Shown here piece by piece: positions 49,929 to 59,966 of a stretch of DNA of 64,000 bases. Origin of the DNA: Pseudoxanthomonas sp. JBR18 (lineage in GTDB: Bacteria; Pseudomonadota; Gammaproteobacteria; Xanthomonadales; Xanthomonadaceae); contig NZ_CP116339.1 in the NCBI RefSeq assembly GCF_028198165.1, positions 1-64,000 of the forward strand. Reading direction: 5' to 3'. The translations under genes and the position numbers were made by a program. Each line of letters starts with the position of its first letter. Position 1 is the stretch's first letter. The notes beneath the pieces were generated by a model, which had not been told where the DNA came from, made no database searches, and was given only the letters and a program-made list of their open reading frames with translations.

Positions 49929-51725
49929 ATGACTGCGCCCCAGGCCTCCACCCTCCCCGCCGCCGAACCGACCGACGCGGCGCGACCGAAGAAGGCCAGG
50001 CTGGGCAGCCTGCGTGCCCTGTGGCCGTTCGTGCGCAAACACCTGGGCCTGTTCATCTGCTGGCTGGTCGCGCTGGCGGTGGCCTCGGCCGCGACCCTGA
50101 GCCTGCCGCACGCGGTCAAGCAGATGATCGACCACGGGTTCTCAAGTGGCGACAACATCGACCGCGCCTTCCTGGCGCTGTTCGGCGTGGCGGTGGTGCT
50201 GGCCCTGGCCAGTGCGGCGCGCTTCTTCTTTGTGTCCATGCTGGGCGAGCGCGTGGTGGCCGACCTGCGCCGCCAGCTCTATGGCCACCTGCTGGGCCTG
50301 GATGCGCAGTTCCATGACCGCAACCGCAGCGGCGAGCTGATCTCGCGCCTGTCGGCCGACAGCGAACTGCTGCGCAGCGTGGTGGGCAGTGCCATGTCGG
50401 TGGCGGTGCGCAGCACGGTCACGGTGATCGGCTCGGTGGTGATGATGTTCATCGCCAGCCCGCGCCTGGCCGCCTTCGCCCTGGTGGGCATCCCGGTGGC
50501 GGTGGTGCCGATCGTGCTGGGCGCGCGCAAGCTGGGCCGGATCTCGCGCGCCAGCCAGGACCGCGTGGCCGATGCCAACACTCTGGCGAGCGAGAGCCTG
50601 GGCGCGGTACGCACGGTCCAGGCGCATGCGCGCGAGCCCTACGAGCGGGCGCGCTTCGAGGCAGCGGTGGAGGTCTCGGTGCAGACCGCGCGCAAGCGTA
50701 TCCGCGCGCAGTCATTCGTCACCGCCGGGGCGATCACGCTGGTGTTCGGCGCCATCGTATTGGTGCTGTGGTCGGGCGCGCACGATGTGATCTCCGGCCG
50801 GATGACCGCCGGCACGCTGGGCCAGTTCGTGCTGTACGCGCTGATCGGCGGCGGTTCGGTCGGCTCGCTTGCCGAGGTCTGGAACGAGCTGCAGCGCGCG
50901 GCCGGCGGCATGGGCCGTATCGGCGAACTGCTGGAGGAGACCGCGCAGGTGCGCCCGGCCGCGCAGCCGCTGCCGCTGCCGGCGCCGGTGCGCGGCCAGA
51001 TCCGCTTCGACCACGTGTCCTTCCGTTACCCCACCCGCCCCGACGCCCCGGCCCTGGACGATTTTTCCCTGGAGATCTCCCCGGGCGAGACCGTCGCCCT
51101 GGTCGGGCCGTCCGGCGCGGGCAAGAGCACCGTGCTGTCGATGCTGCTGCGCTTCCATGACGTGGAGCAGGGAGCGATCCGCGTGGACGGCCTGGACCTG
51201 CGCCAGGTTGATGTGGCGGCTCTGCGCGAGCAGATCGGCCTGGTCCCCCAGTCGCCGACGATCTTCGCCGCCAGCGCGGCCGAGAACATCCGTTATGGCC
51301 GCCTAGAGGCCAGCGACGCCGACGTGCAGGCCGCCGCGACCGCCGCCGAGGCGGACGGCTTCCTGCGCGAACTGCCCGAGGGCTACGACAGCCAGCTGGG
51401 TGAACGCGGCGCACGCCTGTCCGGCGGCCAGCAGCAGCGCATCGCCATTGCCCGCGCCTTGCTCAAGGACGCACCGATCCTGCTGCTGGACGAAGCCACC
51501 AGTGCGCTGGACGCGCAGAGCGAGCGCGCGGTGCAGAGCGCGCTGGAGCGGCTGATGGCCGGGCGCACCACCCTGGTCATCGCCCATCGCCTGGCCACCG
51601 TGCTCAAGGCCGACCGCATCGTGGTCATGGACCGCGGCCGCATCGTCGCCCAGGGCACGCACGAGGCCCTGATGGCCGAGGGCGGGCTGTACGCGGAACT
51701 GGCGCGGCTGCAGTTCATCGATTGA
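49929..51725 (+). CDS. MsbA-like ABC exporter (fused TMD-NBD)
   Basis: The 598-residue half-transporter has six membrane segments in its first 320 residues and an ATPase domain with Walker A GPSGAGKST near 395, the Q-loop, signature LSGGQQQR near 498 and Walker B ILLLDEATSALD. It would homodimerise in the inner membrane and export lipid or drug. The family is MsbA/lipid-A-multidrug exporters, but the essential msbA usually lies with lpxK, so this is probably another member. The 168-nt gap before it holds no gene. Confidence 0.88.
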   Translation: MTAPQASTLPAAEPTDAARPKKARLGSLRALWPFVRKHLGLFICWLVALAVASAATLSLPHAVKQMIDHGFSSGDNIDRAFLALFGVAVVLALASAARFFFVSMLGERVVADLRRQLYGHLLGLDAQFHDRNRSGELISRLSADSELLRSVVGSAMSVAVRSTVTVIGSVVMMFIASPRLAAFALVGIPVAVVPIVLGARKLGRISRASQDRVADANTLASESLGAVRTVQAHAREPYERARFEAAVEVSVQTARKRIRAQSFVTAGAITLVFGAIVLVLWSGAHDVISGRMTAGTLGQFVLYALIGGGSVGSLAEVWNELQRAAGGMGRIGELLEETAQVRPAAQPLPLPAPVRGQIRFDHVSFRYPTRPDAPALDDFSLEISPGETVALVGPSGAGKSTVLSMLLRFHDVEQGAIRVDGLDLRQVDVAALREQIGLVPQSPTIFAASAAENIRYGRLEASDADVQAAATAAEADGFLRELPEGYDSQLGERGARLSGGQQQRIAIARALLKDAPILLLDEATSALDAQSERAVQSALERLMAGRTTLVIAHRLATVLKADRIVVMDRGRIVAQGTHEALMAEGGLYAELARLQFID

Positions 51726-51830
51726 ATCGGCCGAAGCGCGCAGGCGCGAGCCAGCGCCCGTGCTCCGGCTCACGCGCCTTTACGGTGGACATTCCCACGC
51801 TGGTCGCCTGTTCCCTACCGCGAGCCAGAC

Positions 51831-52016
51831 ATGAGTCCTGCCGACAATCCCCGCATCCCCAAGGACATCGCCAAGGTCGAACTGACCGAAGAATGGGAAC
51901 TGGCCTACTGGACCGGTCATTTCGGCGTGGACGAGGCGGCCCTGCGCGCCGCGGTCCAGGAAGTCGGCAGCGACAGCGATCAGATCAAGACCCATCTGGA
52001 ATCCCGGCCGGAGTAG
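51831..52016 (+). CDS. DUF3606 protein
   Basis: The 61-residue protein shows the DUF3606 pattern: a start with IPKDIAKVELTEEWELAYWT and then FGVDEAALRAAVQEVGSDSD. The function of the family is unknown. It lies between the ABC exporter and the phosphatase-like gene with only 9 nt to the latter. Confidence 0.75.
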   Translation: MSPADNPRIPKDIAKVELTEEWELAYWTGHFGVDEAALRAAVQEVGSDSDQIKTHLESRPE

Positions 52017-52025
52017 CCACGCGCC

Positions 52026-52613
52026 GTGCGACCGTTCGCCTTTCCGGTTCCGGCAACCTTGGTGGCGCTGGCGCTCTGCGGCCTGCTGGGCGCCTGCACC
52101 ACGTTGTCACCCCCAGACACGGCACACACGGCGCCCCGATCCACCGCCGCTCAGCAGGAGGCACCGCTGCGCTTTGTGCTGGCGGTCAACGCAGCGACCG
52201 AACCGGGCGACGCGCTCAATCCCGCGCTATCCCCTGCCGGCCGCACCCAGGCCGAGGCCCTGGCCGCGCAGCTGGCAAAGACGCCGTTGGTCGCGGTCTA
52301 TGCCAACGAATTCCTGCGCACCCAGCAAACAGCGCAACCCGCACTGGACCAGCATCCCGGACTGGCCCTCCAGGCGTTCTTCTCTCGCGGCCCGCTCGAC
52401 GAAACCGCACGCGCTTGGCGGCAGCGCTACCACCACGGCACGGTCCTGGCCGTGGGCGACCCGGCGCAGATCACCCTGCTGGCGCGCGCGCTGTGCGCCT
52501 GCCCGGTCGCTGCGCTGGAGGAAGGAGAAAGCGGGCACGTGCTTGAGGTGCGTTTCGACGCGCAAGGACGGGCCACGCTGCAGGATCCGTGGATCGGAGA
52601 ACCGCACCAATGA
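52026..52613 (+). CDS. Degenerate histidine-phosphatase-fold lipoprotein
   Basis: The 195-residue protein has a lipoprotein signal ([14 protein letters not shown], Cys near 24) and then a histidine phosphatase fold: [20 protein letters not shown] and [20 protein letters not shown] align with the conserved framework. The catalytic elements are lost: the RHG/RHAE motif reads LAVNAATE and the second histidine motif reads AVGDPAQI. It is probably not a phosphatase but may bind a phospho-ligand. GTG start at 52026; its stop overlaps the endonuclease V start. Confidence 0.75.
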   Translation: MRPFAFPVPATLVALALCGLLGACTTLSPPDTAHTAPRSTAAQQEAPLRFVLAVNAATEPGDALNPALSPAGRTQAEALAAQLAKTPLVAVYANEFLRTQQTAQPALDQHPGLALQAFFSRGPLDETARAWRQRYHHGTVLAVGDPAQITLLARALCACPVAALEEGESGHVLEVRFDAQGRATLQDPWIGEPHQ

Positions 52614-53326
52614 TGTCCCCGGAAACGCCTGACGCATTCGCCGGCTGGGACGGCAGCATTGCTGGCGCACGTGCGCTCCAGGAAACCTTGGCGACGCAAG
52701 TCGTCCTGGCCGACCAGGCGCCCGAGACCCCGCGCACGATCGCCGGCTTCGACGTCGGCTTCGAGGATGAGGGGCGCATCACCCGGGCCGCTGCGGTGCT
52801 GCTCGACGGACAGACCCTGCAATTGCAGGCCAGCACCATTGCACGCGTGCCGACTTCCATGCCGTATGTGCCCGGGCTGCTGAGCTTCCGTGAGTTGCCC
52901 GCGCTCCTACAGGCGCTGGACGACCTGCCGTACGCCCCGGATCTGGTGCTGGTCGACGGCCAGGGCATCGCCCATCCCCGCCGGCTGGGAATCGCCGCAC
53001 ACTTTGGCGTGGTCACCGGCCTGCCGACCATCGGCGTGGCCAAGAAGCCACTGTGCGGGCGCGCGGAACCGCCCGGCCCGACGCCCGGCGACCGCAGTGC
53101 CCTGATCCACCGCGGCGAACAGATCGGCTGGCTGCTGCGCAGCAAGCTGCGCTGCAATCCACTGGTGGTCTCGCCCGGACACCGCGTCTCGCTGGGCACC
53201 GCCTTGGAGTGGACCCTGCGTCTACTGCGCGGCTATCGGCTCCCGGAACCCACCCGCCTCGCCGACCGCTTGGCCTCGCGGCGTGGGCCGATGCCGGGCG
53301 ACACACCGCAGTTGCCGCTGCGCTAG
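52610..53326 (+). CDS. nfi: Endonuclease V
   Basis: Endonuclease V cleaves DNA near deoxyinosine, starting repair of deaminated adenine. The 238-residue protein has the metal site Asp in [13 protein letters not shown], the wedge-region [16 protein letters not shown], the second Asp in [29 protein letters not shown], and [15 protein letters not shown]. All catalytic residues appear present. The start at ATG 52610 overlaps the previous stop (another ATG follows directly). Confidence 0.9.
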   Translation: MMSPETPDAFAGWDGSIAGARALQETLATQVVLADQAPETPRTIAGFDVGFEDEGRITRAAAVLLDGQTLQLQASTIARVPTSMPYVPGLLSFRELPALLQALDDLPYAPDLVLVDGQGIAHPRRLGIAAHFGVVTGLPTIGVAKKPLCGRAEPPGPTPGDRSALIHRGEQIGWLLRSKLRCNPLVVSPGHRVSLGTALEWTLRLLRGYRLPEPTRLADRLASRRGPMPGDTPQLPLR

Positions 53327-53339
53327 TTGTGCCTATCGA

Positions 53340-55685
53340 TTACGGGTGCGGCAGGGCGACTTCGGCAGGCAATCGGAAGGCCCCAGGCCCGCTCGCTGAT
53401 CCGAGATCCCGCATGCCACCGGGCACCGCGACGACAGGGTGTGTAGCGCGAACAAGCGCGGCTTCCGCGCCCTGCTCCCGGACGCCAAGCTCGAAGTAGC
53501 TCTGGGGTAGCCACTGGATCCGCAACGGCTGGCCCGCATCGGCGATCGATTCGGCGCTCACCGCGCGGCCGGTGCCGTAGTTGATCTGGACATCGGGACG
53601 CTTGGGCACCCCCACCACTGCCACGATGCGGCTTCCAGGCGTCAGCAAGCGTGCGGTCAGCGTCTGGCTCTGAAAGGAGAGCACCTGCGTCCGTCCCGCC
53701 CGTAGCAGATGCCGCTTCGTCCGGTCCTTCATATAGCTTGCTCGGCCCAAATAGGAAGCCAAATCCAGGTAGCGGCCGTCCGGCTTCTCCTCGTAGAAGC
53801 CGACCTCTAGGTCGAAGTCGCATTTGTTGGTGACCACTTGCAGGTTCGCCTGGAACAGGCCATCGATTTCGACAGGTGCCTGGAGTTCTTCAGTCCTGAA
53901 GACCAGCGCGTTGCGTGTATCTGGGGCACCAGGCGGAAGGCTCAGATCGACGTCGTGACGATCCGCCAAATCGACCAGAAGCGCCGGAGGGACCGCCTTG
54001 GTTGGCAGCCCGCTAAACAGCAAACCCTCTCCGTCGCGTGTTCCGGACAGATACAGGCGTCGCCGACCAGTGGCCATGCCTGCCAGGGTCGAGACGTGCC
54101 GCCACGTGTTTGCACCCATGACCTGGAAATTGATGCGATCGCTCAGTATTGCGGGCATGGGCGCACCACGGAAGACATGATCAAACCAGTCCAATCTCAC
54201 GTCTTGAAGATCGATCAGGGCCACCTTGTCCACCACATCCCCACGGACGCTGGCGAGGACCCCGCTCTGCATCGCAGTGTGGTGATAGGGCCCGACGAGC
54301 AGGCGATGATCGGCGTTGGGCCTGTAGCTGTAATGCTCCTCAAGATAATAGAGGGCACCGACCATGCCAGGGTCGTAATAGCCTGTCTGAACCAGCACCG
54401 GGATATCGATCGCTGAAAACTCGCGACCGTAGGGAATAAGCCGCTGCCAGAATCGATCGTAGTCAGGGTGGTCCAGCCAAGCATCAAAGATGGGGTTGGG
54501 CGTGCCATCGATCCTGTCCAGGTCGCGGTAGGGCGCCCCGCTGCGATACCACTGTCGCTGCATCCGCTGCCATCGGGCCCGGTCCTGGTAGGTCTTGTCG
54601 TCCAGGCCCTTGCCGCTGGCGGTGTAGAACGGCCATGGATAGATGAAGCTCTGGAAGACGCCGCCCTGCATCGGGGTGTCGATGCCAGGCGCATTAGTCG
54701 CATTGGTCGCCATCGCCTTCAGCGCCGGTGGACGGCGCTTGGCCGCTGCCCACTGCGTGAATCCGTTGTAGCTCCCGCTGAACATCCCCACCCGGCCGTC
54801 GCTCCACGGTTGGTTCGCAAGCCAATCGATCACCGTGGCGGCATCGTCACCATCGTGGAGGTAAGGCACCACCGGGCCCGGGCTGCTGCCTCGCCCCTTG
54901 CCGCGTGTATAAGCGACCACCCCGACATAGCCACGTCCGGCCATCTGAACCGCGTCGGCGAGCGACCAGTCATCGCGCGCGTAGATGGTGAAATTCAGCA
55001 GCGCGGTCAGCCGCGTGCCATCCGTATGACGCTGGCGCACCATCAGCGCCGCGATCCGCGCGCCATCGGAGGTAGGGATCAGGACCTGCTGTATCGAGAA
55101 ACGCCGGTCCAGGTCGGCCCTCAGCATTGGTTCCAGCGCGGGCCCGAGCGCGCGCCAGACCGCAGTCGCCTCGCGCGCCGTGATCAAGGCCTGCGGCGCA
55201 GCGCACTTGCCCCGGGCAAGATCCGGGCAGGCGCGCTCCTGTTTGGCCTGCTCCTCCCGGAGCGCGTCGAGATTGACCTGGAACCAGGGCAGGATCCGGG
55301 CGATGTCGCGGTCCGGGAGGCTGGCGAAAAGCTCGGAGAACGCCTGAGCCAACGCATCGCCAAGTAACTGATCCTCGGTCTGGTGGACTTTTGCCCTGGC
55401 ATAGAGCTGCCAAGGCACCAAGGCCGGGACGCGCCTTGGTTCGACCGAGCGATACAAGTCGCTCAGCTTGGCCAGCGTCGCTTCCGCCGCGGCATAGCGC
55501 CCGACGAACAGCTGCAGCCGATACAGCGTCGCCAGGTCCTCCGGTTTGCCGGAGGCTGCGTAACGGGGAATCAGCGCCGAGGCCACCGCCACGTCTGACA
55601 CGGCCTCGGTGGAAGCCGATGCCCCGCTGAGGAAACACACAAACAGGCTTGCCAGGACAATGAAACGCAGGCGGGACAGGATCAT
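53340..55685 (-). CDS. Secreted CocE/NonD-family hydrolase
   Basis: The 781-residue protein has a signal peptide (FIVLASLFVCFLSGASAS), an N-terminal helical region of about 200 residues, an X-Pro dipeptidyl-peptidase S15-type alpha/beta hydrolase domain (GYVGVVAYTRGKGRGSSPGP; nucleophile in GMFSGSYNGFTQWA near 302) and a C-terminal beta domain (DVQINYGTGRAVSAESIADA). Such enzymes cleave acyl or aminoacyl esters or peptides; the substrate is unknown. The start at 55685 has GGAGGAG 8 nt upstream. Confidence 0.85.
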   Translation of the reverse strand: MILSRLRFIVLASLFVCFLSGASASTEAVSDVAVASALIPRYAASGKPEDLATLYRLQLFVGRYAAAEATLAKLSDLYRSVEPRRVPALVPWQLYARAKVHQTEDQLLGDALAQAFSELFASLPDRDIARILPWFQVNLDALREEQAKQERACPDLARGKCAAPQALITAREATAVWRALGPALEPMLRADLDRRFSIQQVLIPTSDGARIAALMVRQRHTDGTRLTALLNFTIYARDDWSLADAVQMAGRGYVGVVAYTRGKGRGSSPGPVVPYLHDGDDAATVIDWLANQPWSDGRVGMFSGSYNGFTQWAAAKRRPPALKAMATNATNAPGIDTPMQGGVFQSFIYPWPFYTASGKGLDDKTYQDRARWQRMQRQWYRSGAPYRDLDRIDGTPNPIFDAWLDHPDYDRFWQRLIPYGREFSAIDIPVLVQTGYYDPGMVGALYYLEEHYSYRPNADHRLLVGPYHHTAMQSGVLASVRGDVVDKVALIDLQDVRLDWFDHVFRGAPMPAILSDRINFQVMGANTWRHVSTLAGMATGRRRLYLSGTRDGEGLLFSGLPTKAVPPALLVDLADRHDVDLSLPPGAPDTRNALVFRTEELQAPVEIDGLFQANLQVVTNKCDFDLEVGFYEEKPDGRYLDLASYLGRASYMKDRTKRHLLRAGRTQVLSFQSQTLTARLLTPGSRIVAVVGVPKRPDVQINYGTGRAVSAESIADAGQPLRIQWLPQSYFELGVREQGAEAALVRATHPVVAVPGGMRDLGSASGPGAFRLPAEVALPHP

Positions 55686-55835
55686 GCGGGGCGCTCCTCC
55701 GGACTGGGCCGGATGGCGATGCCTCCTGCTCACCCAGTCATGTTGTTGGAGGGCGATCGTCTTGAATCTACCGCTCGCCGTGTCGGAAATTCGGCGAGCG
55801 GACACTTCCGGACGGCGAACCAGACCTTGCAGCGG

Positions 55836-56726
55836 TCAAAGCACCCGGCTCCGCAGCAGGCTCGCGCCTTCCCGGCTGGTCGAGATGGTCTGCCCGGTCT
55901 CCAGATGCAGCAGCAAGCGCCCGCCGCCCGCAGGCTCCAGGCGCGCGATGCGGTCGGTATTGACGATCCAGGAACGATGGACGCGGACGTACCGGGTCGG
56001 ATCCAGGGAATTGGCGAACTCGGCCAAGGTGACCCGGACCAGATGCTTCGCTGTCAGGGTCGTCACTTCCGCGTAGTCGCCCGCGCCCCCGATGCTGACG
56101 ACCGATTCGATATCGAGCGGGCGAAGCTCGTCGCCGATCTTGACGAAGTAGCGGGACAGCGCGGCGTCCACCCGCGCTTCTGGTTCCTGTGGCCGGAGGG
56201 GTGCCGTCGGTTCAGGCACATGCTCCAGGCACGGCGCATCGTCAGAGGCACCTGCCGTCGCGGCGCCGGCGCCTGCCGACCCGCACGCAACCTCGCCGAC
56301 GTCGGGTTGTGGCGTTGTCCGTGACTGCGCCGAAAGGTAGGACACCGCCGCGATCAGCGCGTAGGTCGTCAGATTCTGGAGCGACTGCCAGGCCGCTCCG
56401 CCGGACTTGAAGGGGCGCACGACGAAGCCTTCGGGCGCGGCGCCGAAGAAAAAACCGAGCAGCACGATGAGCAGCCAGTACGACAGGAGCATGAACATCG
56501 CGCACAGCAGGGCATGGGCCAGCAGTTGAACGACGGCAGGCTTGCCGATCAAGTGTCTGACTACGATCCGCCTCACCACCCAACCGAAGATCACCACGGG
56601 AAGGGTGTTGGCCAAGCCTCCCAGCAGTGCGCCAACGACGTCCAGGCCAAGCGCCAACCGGAGCGTGACCGTGTACGCCCCAAAGATGGCCAGGACCGTC
56701 CAAAGGTCCGAGTTGCGCTGCTTCAT
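55836..56726 (-). CDS. Membrane-bound LytTR-type transcription regulator
   Basis: The 296-residue protein has four membrane segments in the first 150 residues (TVLAIFGAYTVTLRLALGLD; LGGLANTLPVVIFGWVV; LLAHALLCAMFMLLSYWLLI; NLTTYALIAAVSYLSAQ), a linker, and a C-terminal LytTR DNA-binding domain (KIGDELRPLDIESVVSIGGA; YVRVHRSWIVNTDRIARLEP). Such proteins regulate nearby genes from the membrane without a kinase. The gene downstream is the CocE-type hydrolase, a candidate target. The end is 150 nt from that gene's start. Confidence 0.84.
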   Translation of the reverse strand: MKQRNSDLWTVLAIFGAYTVTLRLALGLDVVGALLGGLANTLPVVIFGWVVRRIVVRHLIGKPAVVQLLAHALLCAMFMLLSYWLLIVLLGFFFGAAPEGFVVRPFKSGGAAWQSLQNLTTYALIAAVSYLSAQSRTTPQPDVGEVACGSAGAGAATAGASDDAPCLEHVPEPTAPLRPQEPEARVDAALSRYFVKIGDELRPLDIESVVSIGGAGDYAEVTTLTAKHLVRVTLAEFANSLDPTRYVRVHRSWIVNTDRIARLEPAGGGRLLLHLETGQTISTSREGASLLRSRVL

Positions 56727-57016
56727 CGGTCAACCTGCGCGACAGACGAGCCCAGGCGCCCGACTTTCTTGAGCGGATTTTAGCGGTCCGCATGGGCGCC
56801 GGGCCGCCTGCGAAGGTGTCCCGAGAGGGACCGGCGGCAGGTTCGACCGGCTTTCCCTGCCAGGCCGTGAGGAAGCCTTGCGCCCGGTCTCGCGGCACAG
56901 CGTCGCGCGAGGTCAGCTCGCGGCCGAACCTGCAACGATCCGTTGTATGCGCTCGTCAGACAGAGTCCCCGGCCGGCATGCGATCCTGCGGGCCTCTCGA
57001 ACCGGAGCAGACACCA
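56727..57016. other. Intergenic region between divergent genes
   Basis: About 290 nt separate the LytTR and pirin genes. I see no gene, strong hairpin or clear promoter; it must hold both promoters. Confidence 0.5.
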
Positions 57017-57880
57017 ATGACCGCCACCGTGATCGCCCCACGCGTCCATGACCTGGGCGGCTTCCAGGTCCGCCGCGCCGTTCCGACCCTGCAGGCACGC
57101 AGCGTGGGGCCGTTTGTCTTCGTCGATCACATGGGGCCGGCCGATTTCGCCGCAGGCCAGGGCGTGGACGTGCGCCCGCATCCGCACATCGGCCTGGCGA
57201 CGGTGACGTTCCTGTGGGATGGCGCGATCGGGCACCGCGATACGCTGGGCTCGGACACGATCATCCGACCCGGCGACGTGAACTGGATGACCGCCGGCCG
57301 TGGCATCGCGCATTCCGAGCGCACCCCGGCCCTGGAGCGCGTGGACCATGCGCCCCTGCACGGCATGCAGACCTGGGTGGCGCTGCCCAAGCCGGATGAA
57401 GAGACCGCACCGGAGTTTCACCACCACGCCGCCGACACGCTGCCCCACTGGGAACAGCATGGCGCGCGACTGCGGGTGATCGCCGGTCGCGCCTGGGGCC
57501 ATGAATCCCCGGTTCGGGTGTTCGCCGAGACCTTCAACGTGGCCATGGACCTCCAGCCCGAGGCAGAGCTGGCCATCGACGACAGCGCCGTCGAGCGCGC
57601 GCTCTACATCCTGGAAGGCGAGGCCCAGCTGGACGGTGCCGACATCCCGGCCCGGCATCTGGTCACCCTGGATCGCGGCACCCGCCCAATCCTACGGGCC
57701 ACCACGCCGATCAAGGCGATGCTGCTGGGCGGCGAACCGTTGGATGGGCCGCGTCATCTGTGGTGGAACTTCGTGTCCAGCTCGAAGGAGCGGATCGAGC
57801 AAGCCAAGCAGGACTGGCTGGAAGGGCGCTTCGGCACGATCACCGGCGACCCGGAATTCATCCCCCTCCCCGACCACTGA
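57017..57880 (+). CDS. Pirin family protein
   Basis: The 287-residue bicupin protein shows the pirin metal site: His residues in HPHIGLATVTFLWDGAIGHRD and GRGIAHSERTP, with VGPFVFVDHMGPADF at the N-terminus and PLDGPRHLWWNFVSSSKERI near the end. Pirins are iron-binding proteins; some have quercetinase activity, others act in transcription or enzyme regulation. A second pirin follows on the opposite strand. Confidence 0.86.
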   Translation: MTATVIAPRVHDLGGFQVRRAVPTLQARSVGPFVFVDHMGPADFAAGQGVDVRPHPHIGLATVTFLWDGAIGHRDTLGSDTIIRPGDVNWMTAGRGIAHSERTPALERVDHAPLHGMQTWVALPKPDEETAPEFHHHAADTLPHWEQHGARLRVIAGRAWGHESPVRVFAETFNVAMDLQPEAELAIDDSAVERALYILEGEAQLDGADIPARHLVTLDRGTRPILRATTPIKAMLLGGEPLDGPRHLWWNFVSSSKERIEQAKQDWLEGRFGTITGDPEFIPLPDH

Positions 57881-58114
57881 GGCAAGGCGCGCCGCGCCCG
57901 ATTTGTCACGCCCGCTGTCATCGCTTATGGTGCGGCGCAGGGTGATCGTGCGCGGGGAGCGCGCAATCGCCCCGTTACCGCACCACGCGTCGACCGGAGT
58001 GATGCGCCATCCGCCTGCCGGGGAAGTCCTACGCAGCAGGCCACGTCGGTCACCGTGATCCATGCACCAACCGCACCGCCGCGCGCCGGTGGTGCCCTGT
58101 TTGGGGAACGATCG

Positions 58115-58567
58115 ATGAACGCCTGCCTGTGTTCCGCCGCCGGCCTGCTGCTCGCGCTGGCCGCGCCCGCCTTCGCCCAGTCATCCGGCTGCCCGGCGCT
58201 GCCAGCCGGCTCGGCCCTGCACTGGGAGCAGACCGGCACCGACACTCTTATGATCTGCAAGGCATTGGACGATCAGGGCAATCAGGCCTTCGGCGTGATG
58301 CTCACCGCCGAGCCGTCGATGGACCCCAAGCGCCACAACCGCGAGGAAAAAGGCGTCATCGACGGCAAGGAGATGCGCTGGTACCGCACCGAGATCGCCA
58401 ACCGGCCTGACGCACAGACCCGGGTAGCGGTGGTCGAACTGGACAAGGACCGCTACGCCCAGATCTGGATCGACGCCGATTCACCGGCGGCCCTGCAGGC
58501 CAGCATGACCACGGCCGAGCGGCTGGATTTCCGCCGCGCCGGCACCCCGGTCGCCTCCAGTCCGTAA
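58115..58567 (+). CDS. Secreted protein of unknown function
   Basis: From ATG 58115 the 150-residue protein has a signal peptide (LCSAAGLLLALAAPAFAQS) and a mature part with Cys pairs (SGCPALPAG, LMICKALDD) that may form a disulphide. No family recognised. The longer start at 58055 would put 20 extra residues before the signal. The gap 57881-58114 shows no gene. Confidence 0.65.
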   Translation: MNACLCSAAGLLLALAAPAFAQSSGCPALPAGSALHWEQTGTDTLMICKALDDQGNQAFGVMLTAEPSMDPKRHNREEKGVIDGKEMRWYRTEIANRPDAQTRVAVVELDKDRYAQIWIDADSPAALQASMTTAERLDFRRAGTPVASSP

Positions 58568-58586
58568 GCCGCCGGCCTGGCGGGGC

Positions 58587-59441
58587 TCAGAAGCGGCCTT
58601 CCTGGAAATCCACGAAAGCCTGCATCAGCTCCTGCTTGGTGTTCATCACGAATGGTCCGTGGCGCATCACCGGCTCGCGTAGCGGACGGCCCGCCACCAG
58701 AATCAGCTGGGCGCCCTTGGTGCCGGCCCGTAGCGACAGCGCCTCGCCTCCCCCGAGCACGGCCAGGACCTGGGTGTCCAAGGGGCGTGCATCATCGCCC
58801 TCGCCCACCGTGACCGCGCCTTCGTAGGCATAGGCAAAGACGTTGTGGCCGGTAGGCAGCGTGGTGTCCCAGCTGGCGCCGGGCTCCAGCCGGATGTCCA
58901 GGTACAGCGGGTCGGTCGCCGGCTGCACGATGGGGCCGACCACCTCGCCCACCGCACCGGCGATCACCTTGATCTCTACCCCGCGCGCCGGCGTGGCAAC
59001 CGGAATGCTGTCCGGCGCGAACTCCTGGTACTTCGGCGCGCACAGCTTGTCCTTGGCCGGCAGGTTCACCCACAGCTGGAAACCGCGCATGCGCCCGGAC
59101 TCCTGCTCGGGCATCTCCGAATGCACCAGGCCGCGCCCCGCGGTCATCCACTGCACGCTGCCCGGCGTGAGCAGACCTTCGTTGCCGTGGTTGTCGCGAT
59201 GGCGCATGCGCCCATCGAGCATGTAGGTCACCGTCTCGAAGCCACGATGCGGGTGCTCCGGGAAACCGGCGATGTAGTCCTCGGCCTTGTCGGTGCCGAA
59301 CTCGTCCAGCATCAGGAACGGGTCCAGATCCGGCAATTGCGCGGTGCCAATGACCCGGGTCAGCTTGACCCCGGCGCCATCGGACGTGGGCTGGCCGCGC
59401 ACGGTGCGCAGGATGCGGGCGGATTCGGTTGCGATGCTCAT
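58587..59441 (-). CDS. Pirin family protein (second copy type)
   Basis: The 284-residue protein is a canonical pirin: DPFLMLDEFGTDKAEDYIAG, then metal ligands in HPHRGFETVTYMLDGRMRH and GRGLVHSEMPEQESG, and PLREPVMRHGPFVMNTKQEL at the end. It differs clearly from the pirin at 57017, so the two are not a recent duplication. It is convergent with the small secreted-protein gene, 19 nt away. Start at ATG 59441. Confidence 0.88.
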   Translation of the reverse strand: MSIATESARILRTVRGQPTSDGAGVKLTRVIGTAQLPDLDPFLMLDEFGTDKAEDYIAGFPEHPHRGFETVTYMLDGRMRHRDNHGNEGLLTPGSVQWMTAGRGLVHSEMPEQESGRMRGFQLWVNLPAKDKLCAPKYQEFAPDSIPVATPARGVEIKVIAGAVGEVVGPIVQPATDPLYLDIRLEPGASWDTTLPTGHNVFAYAYEGAVTVGEGDDARPLDTQVLAVLGGGEALSLRAGTKGAQLILVAGRPLREPVMRHGPFVMNTKQELMQAFVDFQEGRF

Positions 59442-59913
59442 GCTGGACCTTCTGTGTTGCACACAAGGTGACGTGCGGGGTGCCCCAGCGTAAGGCCTTT
59501 GACGCGCAACCGTCTGTTCCATCGACGCGCCCTTCGTCGAGCGCAGGAGGAAAAGGGCCGGCCGTGCCGGGGCATGTCCTGCGACGCTCGAACATGCCTG
59601 TGCTTCGCCGCGCAGAGGCACTCCGATCCGTTCATCGGTCAGCCCCCGGCAGGCGCACGTCGCGCGCCTGCATCCGGTCCGCCTCAAGTCGCAGGCGTGA
59701 GCCACCTGGAACCAGGGTTCGTCCGAGGCCGGTGCTTTGCTTGAAGCAGTCAAAGTCAGGCGAGCACCAGATCGCCCGAGGCCTCGGGCGGCAGAGGCCC
59801 GCCCTTAGGTTGCCGAGGCCTGTAGGCGGTCACGGCGCAAGCAGCCGCTCGCAGCGCTGGCGCTGGCGCTGGCGCTCCACGCAGTGGCCGATTACCAGCA
59901 GGCGATCACGCCC
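59442..59913. other. Gene-free stretch with palindrome and hexanucleotide repeat
   Basis: About 470 nt without a credible gene. It contains a perfect 18-bp palindrome CGCCCGAGG-CCTCGGGCG (59773-59790) and three to four copies of GGCGCT near 59855-59875. The first part should hold the pirin promoter. Confidence 0.5.
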
Positions 59914-59940
59914 ACAAAAAACCCCGCCGAAGCGGGGTTC
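59914..59940 (-). terminator. Intrinsic terminator of the cold-shock gene
   Basis: On the minus strand AACCCCGC-TTCG-GCGGGGTT followed by TTTT is a textbook terminator, about 28 nt after the cold-shock stop. Confidence 0.9.
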
Positions 59941-59966
59941 AAGAATTCTGCAATGTCAACCGCGAA

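Noticed and set aside
52816-52826. Short CAATTGCAGG-type palindromic bases in endonuclease V
   Set aside because: Too short and inside a conserved coding sequence.
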